A stretch of 64,000 nt of DNA from an uncultured Rubritalea sp. (GTDB lineage Bacteria > Verrucomicrobiota > Verrucomicrobiia > Verrucomicrobiales > Akkermansiaceae): NCBI GenBank assembly GCA_937923145.1, contig CALAJT010000015.1, positions 1 to 64,000 on the forward strand, read 5' to 3'. Positions 36,749 through 46,141 of this stretch are shown here, in pieces. The notes beneath the pieces are model-generated. The model was not told where the DNA came from, did no database searches, and was given only the letters and a program-made list of their open reading frames with translations. A program made the position numbers and the translations under genes. How positions within the stretch are numbered: position 1 is the stretch's first letter; the number at the start of each line of letters is the position of its first letter.

Positions 36749-37519
36749 CTATAGTTCTGAACTATCGTTCGGTCTTGAAAGAGGGCGGTTCAACGGTCTA
36801 GGGAGACTTCCCATTCCGCTGTCACCATAAGCATTTTGGTCCTTGATCGCATTCGCTATGGCTGATGCCATTTTCTGACGATACGATGATTGCATCAGCA
36901 GAGCTCGATCGCTGCTGTTAGAGAGGTAGCCTAGCTCTAGAAGAACTGATGGAATCTCTGGGTTTCTGGTAAGTCTGAGCCTTCTACGGACTAGACCTCT
37001 GCTAGATGTCTTAGGGCTTACTGATACCATACTTCTATGTAATCTCTTCGCTAAACTATGGCTATCTACTCGGAAATAATAGGTTTCAGGTCCTCTTAAA
37101 TAGTGGCTACTGCCATGGTTTAAATGGATGCTTACCAATATAGCATTCCCATAAGGCTTAGTAGCTCTAACACGGCTATCGAGATCTACGAAGTAGTCAC
37201 CATTCCTTACAAAAACTACTCTGAATTTCCCATGAAGTTCATTTCTGAGACGTTTTGCTACATCCATGGCTAGTGATTTTTCGGTAACACCATTGACCAC
37301 TGCCCCTGAATCTTTACCACCATGCCCAGCATCGATAATCACAGTGCGGAAATTTTTAGGACCAGCTTTGTGGCCTAATGCATCACGCGTCCCATATTTG
37401 GAGGAAGGTCCTGATTGATAGCCATTATAGGAATCATTTGAAACATATGGGTCACTACTACAGCTAGGGAGCAGGAAGGTGAAAACTGGAAGGATAAGTA
37501 GGATGAAAGCTTTAGTCAT
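36749..37519 (-). CDS. N-acetylmuramoyl-L-alanine amidase (Amidase_3), lipoprotein
   Basis: A cell-wall amidase that cuts between N-acetylmuramic acid and the peptide. The ATG at 37517-37519 gives MTKAFILLILPVFTFLLPSC, a lipoprotein signal with lipobox; an ATG 11 codons upstream is an alternative. The Amidase_3 zinc site is visible: His in VIIDAGHGGKDSGA, Glu in GVTEKSLAMDV, His in VSIHLNHGSSH, and catalytic Glu in VLLELGYLSN. A second family member lies at 43960. The C-terminal Arg/Pro-rich tail is extra. Confidence 0.93.
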   Translation of the reverse strand: MTKAFILLILPVFTFLLPSCSSDPYVSNDSYNGYQSGPSSKYGTRDALGHKAGPKNFRTVIIDAGHGGKDSGAVVNGVTEKSLAMDVAKRLRNELHGKFRVVFVRNGDYFVDLDSRVRATKPYGNAILVSIHLNHGSSHYLRGPETYYFRVDSHSLAKRLHRSMVSVSPKTSSRGLVRRRLRLTRNPEIPSVLLELGYLSNSSDRALLMQSSYRQKMASAIANAIKDQNAYGDSGMGSLPRPLNRPLSRPNDSSEL

Positions 37520-37594
37520 AATGTGTATCCAGTATCTACAGGTTTTCTTCATTTGCCAAAGCAGATTTTCTCTTTTTAGAAAATTATTTATTTC

Positions 37595-38941
37595 TTAGCC
37601 TCGGAAACCAAATGGAGCAGCCTCATCTAACTGATCCATGAGCCGCCTAAGGATGCGCCCTCCATCGACTCCTATTCCATTGTGCTCCCATTCATTCGTA
37701 ACCCATATACGAAAATTACCCACATGCTGAGCAGTCTCTTCTGACCACTCTACAGGCACATACATGTCATCGTAGTATGCGATAGCCGAGACGGGAACTT
37801 CATTTTGGGCTAGCTGACCTAGATCATAGAGTGGTCCCCAGTCTTCTTTCTCAGCAAGTAATTGCGCTACTTCTTTCAGAGGCTTAAGCGAGTAGTGATC
37901 TTCCAGCATACTAGGTGCTACCATTTCTCCTGTGAACAGGTAGCGACCATGATCGCCATCTACATCGAACTCAGGGAATTCACCGCGTAATTGCTCGGCT
38001 GCCCAGTTAGTAGCGTATCCTTCAGCATAGATAGATTCATGGAGAATACAGAATATCGGGCTATTCTCGAAGCTAGATGCTCTCTCTACCTTTGAAATGA
38101 ATAACTCACTTAATTCCCTGCCTGTGACTCCATTAACAAAAGCTTTTTCGAGCAGATAATGCATTGCCTCAAGACCTCCCCCACTTCCAAATAGCATCCC
38201 TAGCTGCTGGAAGCGTCTAGCTGTTAGACGCACACCACTCGGTAGCATCACTTTATTTATTTTAATGTATTCGAAGATTTCTCTGACCTGCTTTTCATCT
38301 TCTGAATAGCGGTGATAATAAAGATCATTTTTCTCGCGGACCCTCTTGTATGTGAGTCTGTAGTTTTCTTTAATACTACGTTCAATACAGGCTGTACCGC
38401 CAGTGATGATGACTCCACTTAGTCCTTCTGGATAAAATGAAAGGTAATTTAACAGACAAAATCCCCCGTAACTCTGCCCCCATTCCCCTCCACTTAGTCT
38501 CGCCGATTAGCGTCTTACGAATACACTCTCTTTTACGATACTATCAGCACGAAAATTCGCTAGATACTCTGCCTGTGCACGGGCATCTCCTCTAGTATCT
38601 AGGATCTGAGGCAGGACTTCTGTGCTGAGTCCAGTGCCACGTTGATCTAATAACAGTAAACGGTGGCTTTTTAAGATCTCAGCCATCCAACCAAAACCGA
38701 GCGTATTTCTAGGCGATTCACCCCCAGGCCCTCCTTGGAAAAAGATCATCATGGGCAGGTCTTTAGAAACACCTTTTTTACGCACTTCACGTGCGAACAC
38801 TTCTATCTTTTCGCCATTGAACTCTTCATGATTAAGAGGAACTTTAAAGCGATGGTCGATTGAATGATGTCCATTTACCATTCTAGATACTGAGCTTTCT
38901 ACAGCTACCGCTACGGCTTTAGGCGCTGAGTTCTGATTCAT
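37595..38941 (-). pseudogene. Proline iminopeptidase-like alpha/beta hydrolase, frame-disrupted
   Basis: Two fragments belong to one hydrolase. The 5' part (start MNQNSAPKAVAVAVESS, ATG 38939-38941) reaches GGPGG-type and DQRGTGLST motifs and stops near 38509 at FRADSIVKESVFVRR. The 3' part carries the nucleophile region GQSYGGFCLLNYLSF and ends at 37595. Between them another frame reads TLIGETKWRGMG, which is the expected family sequence before GQSYGG. Two compensating indels explain this: one near 38518 and one in a five-G run near 38475 (one G too many). The family cuts N-terminal Pro from peptides. True pseudogene or sequencing error cannot be separated here. Confidence 0.8.
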
Positions 38942-39059
38942 ATTTATATAGTTCTGGATTACTCTGCACCAAAAAAACATACGATTATTGATAGTATAAC
39001 ATTGGGATAACATTGGGATAGGCGGTTACTCCTTAGCACTTATTAGCAGATACACTCAA

Positions 39060-39290
39060 CTATGAGCTCTGAGGAAGCAACCTAGCGAGCATATTAAGTA
39101 TGTATATCTTTACCCAGCCTCCATTATTTTTACTGCTACTTCCTTTGTAGAGTTGAACATAAAAAACACGGTATTCCCAAACCTTCGGTAGATCAGAAGT
39201 CATCAAAGCTACTTCTCTAAAAGAGCTACTCTTACAATCGTCAATAAATATTAATTTTGCTTCATCAAATATATTATTACAATTAGAAGA
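39060..39290 (-). pseudogene. Open frame without a normal start, probable gene remnant
   Basis: The frame directly after the MscS stop codon continues open for about 75 codons to a stop at 39060-39062. It reads protein-like: FDEAKLIFIDDC, SSSFREVALMTSDL, KVWEYRVFYVQLYKG, GGWVKIYILNMLARLL. The only ATG is internal (39201-39203), giving 47 residues. I recognise no family. It may be the tail of a lost gene in a decaying stretch next to two broken genes. Confidence 0.35.
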
Positions 39291-40637
39291 TTATTTTTTC
39301 TTCAACAAGTTTTGCTCCTCAAGATTAGATATTTCTTTAGATACAGCCTCCTCTATATCCGTATCTTTACCAGTGTCTGTGGAAAGTAGTTCTGCATGTT
39401 CTTCTTCCTCATTCTGCTGATCCTTGGCTGCACCATCTTCTATCGATTTTGCTGCATTTGAAGCTAAGTTGATAACCCTGTAAATAGGTTCTGGCATCTC
39501 TATTCCTTCTCGATCGAACTTAGATTTGATCAAGCGTATCGACTCACTGCGAACTTTCTGAAGGTCACTTTCATTCTGATCCATCCAGCCATAGAAACGC
39601 ATTTTAACCGAGCTATCTCCTAACTCCTCGATGACCACACTCGGTCCAGGATCGTCCAAAACACCTTTTATTCTACTTAGGATATCTAGCCCCAGTTCTT
39701 TTACTCTGATAAGGTCAAGCTCTACAGAGACACCCACCCCAAAGTCAAATCTACGTCTTGGGTTACGACTGTAGTTAACTATATCTTCCTTTAGAATCTT
39801 GCCATTTGGCACGCGGAGATGATTACCATCTGGAGTCATTAGCACCGTGTCTCAGGAAGTAAGCCGCACTACCGTTCCTTTACGTGACCCCACTTCCACG
39901 AAGTCTCCTAGCTCGAATGGATTTCTAGCACTAAGAAGCATTCCGGCTAAGTAGTTCTCGACGATGCCTTGGACAGCAAAACCAACCGCAATACCAGCAA
40001 CTCCAGCAAGACCTAGCACCGCACCAACCATAGTGGTAGCGTCTAAGATTTCTAGTGCTAAGGCGATACCGATCAATGTGACGATGATGCGGATGAGGCG
40101 CTTCACTAGGAGTTCCGGCATCCCATCTAGACCGATCACATTATAGATTTTAGTCCAAGAAGCGATCCACCTTCCAAAGATGTAGGAGACTACGACTATT
40201 CCAAGAGCTAGTAATAATAGAGGCAATTTATCATTGAGACTTTTCCACCAGCCTCGTAGTTTTTTTCCTAGTGGATTTATCCTGCTGGTAATCTCCGTAT
40301 CTACCTCTAATTCACTACGCACATAGATCACCCCTTCAGCCTTTTCAGCTAGAGATACTGCAGTGTCTACAGACGCTGTGTCCAGCACTTTACCTCTGAG
40401 AATTACTACTCCACTTATCGCTTTAATTTCTATATTACCTAAACCATCAAGGACTGCATAGATCTGTCCGAGACGCTGACTAATACGCTGATCTGCAGTC
40501 ACTTTCTCGACCTTCACCTTCTCTTCTGTCAGCCCGCCTTCTTGCGCGCCGCAGAGGATTCCAACGGTAGTCCATAGAGTAAGAAGTGTGTAACTTAGCA
40601 GCAACTTCTTAGTAAGATAATGTTGTAAAAACGTCAT
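39291..40637 (-). pseudogene. MscS family mechanosensitive channel interrupted by an in-frame TGA
   Basis: One frame spans 39291-40637 apart from a TGA at 39852-39854. The 5' part has a signal/TM start, a BON-like segment (VVILRGKVLDTASVDTAVSL), membrane helices and the pore helix VLGLAGVAGIAVGFAVQGIV, then FELGDFVEVGSRKGTVVRLTS. After TGA it reads DTVLMTPDGNHLRVPNGKI, the normal beta-domain continuation (family: GxVxxI...TxLxTxDxxxxxxPN). A CGA-to-TGA change would explain the stop. The C-terminal tail is acidic. MscS channels release osmolytes on hypo-osmotic shock. An ATG at 39845 could restart only the soluble end. Confidence 0.85.
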
Positions 40638-40671
40638 GTTTTAATTCTATAATAAGTCTATTATAAGTGAT

Positions 40672-41649
40672 CTAAACTAGTTTGAGCCTAGCAAAATCTT
40701 GAGTATCTACTAGTCCTACAGGTATATCTCCATCTAGTACTACAAGATCATCTATACGGTGCTTTCCTATGGTGCTGATCACCTCTGCTGCTAGGGATGC
40801 GGCTTGAACTGTTATAGGATCTTTAGTCATGAATTCAGCTACTTGCTTCCCACGGACGCTATCGTTTTCATTAAATGCTCTGGCGAAGTCACCATGAGTA
40901 AATACACCCGCTAGGGTAGCGTCTGGATTAACAATTACACATGCACCAGCTCGGCTCTTACTCATCGCAGAGATCGCAGCATCTACGGTTGAGTCAAGAT
41001 CCAGCTTAGCGAGGGCTTCATCTGTCCTCATTATATCTGAAACAGTCGTAAGCAGCGCTCTGCCTAATGAGCCTCCTGGATGAAACTTTGCAAAGTCTTT
41101 CTCAGTAAATCCACGTGCCTCTAACAGAACCATTGCCAATGCATCCCCCATCACCAGTGCTGATGTAGAAGACGATGTAGGAGCGAGATTCAGAGGACAC
41201 GCTTCCCGCTCTATCGGAGTTAGTAGAGTTACATCTGAGTGTCTAGCTAGTGAGGAATTCAATTTACCAGTGATACAGATCATTTTCACATTAAAACGCC
41301 TAATAAAAGGTAGGATTTCTATCAGTTCATTAGTCTCACCTGAGTAAGAAAGAGCTAAAAACACATCACCATCTGAGATCAAGCCAAGATCACCATGAAT
41401 TGCGTTTTGTGAGTTGAGCACTACAGCAGTCGTGCCGGTAGAATTAAGAGTCGCAGCTATCTTATAACTAATATTCCCCGACTTTCCTACTCCGCAAACG
41501 ATGATCTTATTGCGGTTCGCTAGTGCCTCTATTATGACGTCCACGGCCTTAGAGAACTTGCTATCAAGATGCTCGCTGAGTGCATTGAGAGCCTCGATCT
41601 CAATGTCGATGACTTTTCGGGCACATGCTATTTTCTCTTCATCTTTCAC
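40672..41649 (-). CDS. kdsD: Arabinose-5-phosphate isomerase (KpsF/GutQ family)
   Basis: A 325-residue sugar-phosphate isomerase that makes D-arabinose 5-phosphate for KDO of lipopolysaccharide. The SIS domain has IIVCGVGKSGNISYKIAAT, HGDLGLISDGDVFLALSYSG and SSSTSALVMGDALAMVLLEARG. Two CBS domains follow (ACVIVNPDATLAGVFTHGDF; EVISTIGKHRIDDLVVL). Length and order match KdsD. It is minus-strand, divergent from the AlkB gene. A Gram-negative envelope is consistent with BamA. Confidence 0.93.
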   Translation of the reverse strand: MKDEEKIACARKVIDIEIEALNALSEHLDSKFSKAVDVIIEALANRNKIIVCGVGKSGNISYKIAATLNSTGTTAVVLNSQNAIHGDLGLISDGDVFLALSYSGETNELIEILPFIRRFNVKMICITGKLNSSLARHSDVTLLTPIEREACPLNLAPTSSSTSALVMGDALAMVLLEARGFTEKDFAKFHPGGSLGRALLTTVSDIMRTDEALAKLDLDSTVDAAISAMSKSRAGACVIVNPDATLAGVFTHGDFARAFNENDSVRGKQVAEFMTKDPITVQAASLAAEVISTIGKHRIDDLVVLDGDIPVGLVDTQDFARLKLV

Positions 41650-41757
41650 TGCACTATGATCGATTATTTCGCTGGTTTATCAATTCATTTATTTGAGACA
41701 TTGAGCATACTGTGAAAAATCATGTAGCGTAGAGAAAAATAGGTAGTACTATTCATC

Positions 41758-42390
41758 ATGGCAGAACAGATAGATTTTGATCTGGGAGACAGTCCCCAAG
41801 AAGACTCACCACCCTATAATATTCTGCCCTATGATGGAGAGACTATTTACCATGGATCTATCTATGGAGAGATAGATGCAGATCAAATCTATCACTATCT
41901 TCTCGGAGAAATCCCGTGGAAACATGATGAGGCGCTGATCTACGGAAAACACATCATCACTGCTAGAAAAATAGCTTGGTATGGGGATAAAGACTACGAC
42001 TACACCTACTCAGGAAGAACACGCACAGCTCTCACCTGGACTCCTGAATTACTTAAAATCAAAGAGCTAGCGGAACAACATTCTGGTGTTGTCTACAATT
42101 CCTGCCTACTCAATCTCTACGCAGATGGCTCGCAAGGCATGGCTTGGCATAGTGATGATGAGAAATGTCTGGGAAAAGATACCAGTATCGCATCCTTAAG
42201 CTTCGGTGCTGAAAGAAGATTTGATCTACGCCATAAAGCAAGACGAGAAAAAATCTCCCAGCAGCTAGAGCATGGTAGCCTGATAGTAATGCAAGGTGCT
42301 ACTCAGACTAACTGGCAACATCAAATAGCCAAAACTAAAAAGGTGACGACTCCACGAGTCAACCTTACCTTTCGAACCATGCAGTTTTAA
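41758..42390 (+). CDS. AlkB-like 2-oxoglutarate/Fe(II) dioxygenase
   Basis: A 210-residue dioxygenase that repairs alkylated bases by oxidative demethylation. The iron ligands HxD are in AWHSDDE, the later His in NWQHQI and 2-oxoglutarate-binding Arg residues in VTTPRVNLTFR. NSCLLNLYADGSQGMAW is the start of the jelly-roll core. Closest in pattern to ALKBH2/3-type enzymes. It overlaps the convergent rhodanese-like gene by 4 bases. Confidence 0.9.
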   Translation: MAEQIDFDLGDSPQEDSPPYNILPYDGETIYHGSIYGEIDADQIYHYLLGEIPWKHDEALIYGKHIITARKIAWYGDKDYDYTYSGRTRTALTWTPELLKIKELAEQHSGVVYNSCLLNLYADGSQGMAWHSDDEKCLGKDTSIASLSFGAERRFDLRHKARREKISQQLEHGSLIVMQGATQTNWQHQIAKTKKVTTPRVNLTFRTMQF

Positions 42391-42929
42391 TCCATTTCTA
42401 ATCGATAGCGAGCGACCGTGGGATCTACCTCTTGGCTCCAAGCATCAATTCCACCTGTTAGAGCACGAGTATTTTTCATGTTATGACCTATAAACCATGC
42501 GCAGGTATCTAATACCGATTGCCCACTGTGATCGTAGAGTACGATAAGCTTCTCAGGATCATGTTTGCCGAATACTTTCTGCTGGTATTCCTGAGTCATG
42601 AGCCTAGAACCTTCTATTTTCACTGCTTCGTGTTCCTCTCTGGTGCGAGTATCTATGAGTAAAACTTCTTCACCTGCATCCACTTTCTGCTTCAGCTCAA
42701 GAGGTGAAATTAGCATGGCTAGATCATTATCATGACAGCTCAGGATGTAAGAAATGGCTTCTTCTACATTGATCTCATTTCTATCACAGACTGCAGACAG
42801 TCTCTCAGATTCCTTATAAGCGCATGAACTACAGCCGCCAATGTGGTATTTAGCAAACAGAGCTCTTCTTGCTCCTGGGTAATCTGAAGTTATTTTCCCC
42901 ATTTCTATCTGAGCGTGAATCTTTTCCAT
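42387..42929 (-). CDS. Rhodanese-like domain protein with an N-terminal Cys-rich domain
   Basis: A 180-residue protein. The N-terminal 70 residues (GARRALFAKYHIGGCSSCAYKE) resemble a DUF1858/hybrid-cluster-like domain and contain several Cys. The C-terminal part is a rhodanese fold with VLLIDTRTREEHEAVKIEGS and LTGGIDAWSQEV. The position where active rhodaneses carry Cys reads LYDHSGQSVLDT, so the catalytic Cys appears replaced. It may be a sulfur-binding or protein-binding module instead of a transferase. It overlaps the alkB-like gene at the 3' ends. Confidence 0.82.
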   Translation of the reverse strand: MEKIHAQIEMGKITSDYPGARRALFAKYHIGGCSSCAYKESERLSAVCDRNEINVEEAISYILSCHDNDLAMLISPLELKQKVDAGEEVLLIDTRTREEHEAVKIEGSRLMTQEYQQKVFGKHDPEKLIVLYDHSGQSVLDTCAWFIGHNMKNTRALTGGIDAWSQEVDPTVARYRLEMD

Positions 42930-43005
42930 AGACGAGGTAGATATACCTAGTTGGTGGAATTTTCCACTGTTTCTTTACTTCATTTCATGTAAATGTGTGA
43001 GAACC

Positions 43006-43902
43006 ATGAGCGACCAGCCATCAGAAAACACCTCTCTGGAAGAAGAGCAGACTCTATACACTGTCACTGTAGAGAGTCTAGAGCCTAAGATCTATCTTCT
43101 ACCAAATTTAATGACAGCAGGTAATTTGCTATGCGGGTTCTTGGCCATACTCTCTATTATCCAAGGAATGCACTACGAGTTACAGCTGGAAATGGATATG
43201 CCAGACGTTACCAAGACAATGATTTACGATTATTATCAGGACGCAATTCTCTATATCTTTGGCTCATGTTTGTTTGATCTGTTAGACGGCAGACTTGCTC
43301 GTATCGGTGGTCGAGAGTCCCCATTCGGAAGAGAATTTGACTCTATTGCTGATGTCATTTCCTTTGGTATGGCTCCTGCACTGCTCGTATCAAAGACGGT
43401 GCTATTTAACCTCTCGGAAGAGATCAGTTGGCTCGGATGGGCTGTCGCGTTCTCTTACTTACTCTGCGGAGCGATGCGTCTGGCTAGATTTAACTGCCTT
43501 GCGGTAATGCCTGATGATAATAGTAGCAAAGATTTCCTAGGCATCCCTATTCCAATGGCAGCTGGCTTCATAGCATCTATAACTTACCTACTAACTAACT
43601 TTTACGAGCTAGGGAAGGACCTCGGTGCATGGAACTATGTGCTGGTGGGAGCTATGCTAGGTCTTTCTATTCTCATGATTACTAATGTGCGCTACCCTAG
43701 TTTTAAGAAAGTAGATTTTAGCACAAAAGGCTCACTTTGGGGCATTCTTGCAGGAGCACTTGTGATTGGACTAATCTTCAATCCGATCACCCGCTCATAC
43801 ACACCAGCCCTTATCTTCAGCTGTTACCTACTTTACGGATTGATTAGACCATTTTTCTCGAAGTCTCTACGCAAGCTACTAAAGGATAAAATCGATGGTT
43901 AA
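43006..43902 (+). CDS. pssA: CDP-diacylglycerol-serine O-phosphatidyltransferase
   Basis: A membrane enzyme that makes phosphatidylserine from CDP-diacylglycerol and serine. The CDP-alcohol phosphotransferase motif DGxxAR-x8-GxxxDxxxD is visible in DLLDGRLARIGG and FGREFDSIADVISFG. At least six helices follow. The ATG at 43006 (MSDQPSENTS) is preferred; a GTG at 42997 adds three residues. Followed closely by a cell-wall amidase gene on the same strand. Confidence 0.92.
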   Translation: MSDQPSENTSLEEEQTLYTVTVESLEPKIYLLPNLMTAGNLLCGFLAILSIIQGMHYELQLEMDMPDVTKTMIYDYYQDAILYIFGSCLFDLLDGRLARIGGRESPFGREFDSIADVISFGMAPALLVSKTVLFNLSEEISWLGWAVAFSYLLCGAMRLARFNCLAVMPDDNSSKDFLGIPIPMAAGFIASITYLLTNFYELGKDLGAWNYVLVGAMLGLSILMITNVRYPSFKKVDFSTKGSLWGILAGALVIGLIFNPITRSYTPALIFSCYLLYGLIRPFFSKSLRKLLKDKIDG

Positions 43903-43959
43903 CCTCCGCGTAATAAATTAGTTCTTTCCACTTGGGAGATCAATCTTGAGTATGAGTCT

Positions 43960-44553
43960 ATGTTGATCAAACCGACTCTCTCGTTCCTACTGATTTTACT
44001 AACAACATTAGAAGGATTTTCAGGACCCAACACGAGAGTCGTGATCGACCCTGGTCACGGAGGTAAAGATGAGGGGGCAGTCTGGTATGGAGTCAGAGAA
44101 TCAGATCTAAATCTAAAGGTAGCCAAGAAAGTGGAGGCGCTTCTTATAGCTAAAAACATACCCGTCACGATGACTAGACGCAGCGATGTATTTGTCACGC
44201 TTACTAAGCGTGCAGCTGTCGCTAATAAATATACGGATGTCATCTTCGTAAGCATACATTTCAATGCCCACAGACTTACCTCAGTAAGAGGAGTAGAGAC
44301 TTTTTACGCTAGTGATAAAGGCAAACCTATTGCCATTAGCATTCAGCGTAAGCTCGTCAGCTTGCTAAAAACTAGAAACCGCTATATCAAACGTGGTATC
44401 AATTATGCAGTCTTAAATAAAACTAAATGTCCAGCAGTTCTAGTAGAATGTGGCTTCATTAGTAATCCTACTGAAAGAAGTAAATGTAATAGCTCCGGGT
44501 ATCAAACTTTAGCTGCAAAAGGCATCGTGTCTGGAATACTTCAAGCTAGGTAA
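43960..44553 (+). CDS. N-acetylmuramoyl-L-alanine amidase (Amidase_3), secreted
   Basis: A 197-residue cell-wall hydrolase: signal peptide (LIKPTLSFLLILLTTLEGF), then a compact Amidase_3 domain. Zinc ligands and catalytic residues are in VVIDPGHGGKDEGAVWYG, GVRESDLNLKVA, VSIHFNAH and VLVECGFISNP. It is shorter than the lipoprotein paralogue at 36749 and lacks its lipobox and tail. It lies 57 bases past pssA and probably shares its promoter. Confidence 0.93.
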   Translation: MLIKPTLSFLLILLTTLEGFSGPNTRVVIDPGHGGKDEGAVWYGVRESDLNLKVAKKVEALLIAKNIPVTMTRRSDVFVTLTKRAAVANKYTDVIFVSIHFNAHRLTSVRGVETFYASDKGKPIAISIQRKLVSLLKTRNRYIKRGINYAVLNKTKCPAVLVECGFISNPTERSKCNSSGYQTLAAKGIVSGILQAR

Positions 44554-44691
44554 AACAATCTAACATCTATTCCAGCATCATTAGCTAATTTATAGCTGAA
44601 AAGTAAATACAATGAATTTACATATACAGAATATGTTTAATTATTGTAGAATATTACTTGCACAATAGCCCATTCTAACGCATCTATCGCT

Positions 44692-44760
44692 TGCGGTCTA
44701 TGGTTTTTGATCTCAAGCTTTTGGGAGGGGGCTCGAGGTTATGTTTTACCATAGGCCGCA
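44692..44760. repeat. 13-base inverted repeat with a structured 43-base spacer
   Basis: TGCGGTCTATGGT (44692-44704) pairs with ACCATAGGCCGCA (44748-44760) with one G-U-type mismatch. The spacer holds a nested imperfect repeat (CTCAAGC / GGCTCGAG). It sits between the amidase and rnhA 3' ends, with no T-run, so it is not a standard terminator. It may be a structured RNA or a relic of mobile DNA ends. Confidence 0.5.
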
Positions 44761-44820
44761 CTTCTTCCCTCTAACTACCTAGTTATACTATAGTTACTAA
44801 ATAGTTATTCTTTTCTATAT

Positions 44821-45315
44821 CTAATTAAAAAGATCAGTGTCTCCTTCTTCTGCTATTAAATAAGCCTCATCTGGTGGAAGCTTTTTTCCCTGTGCAGCAG
44901 TTGTCGCCAATATATCACAGCGTTCATTATACAGATTTCCAGCATGACCCTTTACCCATGTCCAGGTCATCTCATGCATTAGAGCAGTCAGATAGAGCCT
45001 CTGCCATAGATCTGCATTCTTCAACGGCTGTTTCTGCTTTTTCGCCCAGCCATTCGCTTTCCAACCTAAAATCCAGCCCTTCTCCATCGCATTGATCACG
45101 TATTTAGAATCTGAAATAACCTCAACTTGGCAAGCACGATTCAGAGCCTCAAGACCAGTTATGACCGCCATCAGCTCCATTCGGTTATTAGTAGTCTTAG
45201 CAAATCCACCACTAAGCTCACGCTTGTGATCACCCGATAGCAGCACAGTACCATAGCCACCAGGACCAGGATTCCCTCTGGAAGATCCATCTGTATAGAT
45301 AACTACTTTCTTCAT
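44821..45315 (-). CDS. rnhA: Ribonuclease HI
   Basis: This enzyme cleaves RNA in RNA-DNA hybrids. The start MKKVVIYTDGS (ATG 45313-45315) places the first catalytic Asp in YTDGSSRGNPGPGGYG as in the family; a start 14 codons upstream is less typical. The other catalytic residues are in NNRMELMAVITGLEAL (Glu), VISDSKYVINAME (Asp), and CDILATTAA (Asp). Length of about 164 residues is normal. It is divergent from trmD and 66 bases from it. Confidence 0.94.
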   Translation of the reverse strand: MKKVVIYTDGSSRGNPGPGGYGTVLLSGDHKRELSGGFAKTTNNRMELMAVITGLEALNRACQVEVISDSKYVINAMEKGWILGWKANGWAKKQKQPLKNADLWQRLYLTALMHEMTWTWVKGHAGNLYNERCDILATTAAQGKKLPPDEAYLIAEEGDTDLFN

Positions 45316-45381
45316 TACCAAAACCGTAGTAGTCTTTTTTTCATTAGCAAACACCATTTCTCAAACACCATTTCTTATCCC

Positions 45382-46050
45382 ATGCGTATCGACATTATCA
45401 CCCTCTTCCCAGAAATAGCTCTAGCCCCTCTCAGAGAAAGTATCATCAAGCGTGCTCAGCAAGCGAATATAGTTGAAATCTATGCACATAATCTCAGGGA
45501 CTGGACTACGGATAAGCATCGCAAGACAGATGACTACCTCTGCGGTGGCGGTCAGGGGATGCTACTCAAGCCTGAACCTATATTTGCAGCTATCGAGGAA
45601 CTGCGCTCAGAATCTTCACGTGTACTGTTAATGACTCCTCAGGGAAAGCAATTCACCCAGAGCAAGGCTCAAGAACTCTCTGCCTCTGATCACCTGATTC
45701 TCCTCTGCGGACATTACGAGGGTGTGGATCACAGAGTTATCGATACATTAGTAGATGAGGAAATCTCCATCGGTGATTATGTTCTGACCAATGGCGCTAT
45801 CGCAGCTGCAGTAGTTACAGACGCTATTGTAAGGTTACTACCTGGTGCACTGGGTGATGAGCGTTCGCATCAAGACGAGTCTTTTACTGACCCTAATCTT
45901 CTAGAAGCTCCTTCCTATACAAAGCCCAATGATTTTCGAGGCATGAAAGTCCCTGATGTCCTGCTCAGTGGTAATCATGCTAAAATAGAACAGTGGAAAT
46001 CTGAACAGGCAAAGAAGCGCACGTTAGATAACAGACCCGATCTAACATGA
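45382..46050 (+). CDS. trmD: tRNA (guanine-N1)-methyltransferase
   Basis: TrmD methylates G37 of tRNAs and is nearly universal in bacteria. Motifs are MRIDIITLFPEI at the start, GQGMLLKPEPIF, LCGHYEGVDHRVIDTLVDEEISIGDY (SAM-binding knot) and TNGAIAAAVVTDAIVRLLPG. Length of 222 is slightly short of E. coli TrmD. Here it is not in the usual rpsP-rimM-trmD-rplS operon. It may be relevant that a tRNA-like array lies 6 kb downstream. Confidence 0.95.
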   Translation: MRIDIITLFPEIALAPLRESIIKRAQQANIVEIYAHNLRDWTTDKHRKTDDYLCGGGQGMLLKPEPIFAAIEELRSESSRVLLMTPQGKQFTQSKAQELSASDHLILLCGHYEGVDHRVIDTLVDEEISIGDYVLTNGAIAAAVVTDAIVRLLPGALGDERSHQDESFTDPNLLEAPSYTKPNDFRGMKVPDVLLSGNHAKIEQWKSEQAKKRTLDNRPDLT

Positions 46051-46141
46051 TTAAGCGCAGCTTACTATCTCACCCCCCAAATAATCAGCTTGAGTAAAAG
46101 TGGTATATCACCTAAAATAATCTTAAGCCCAAGAACTTTTC

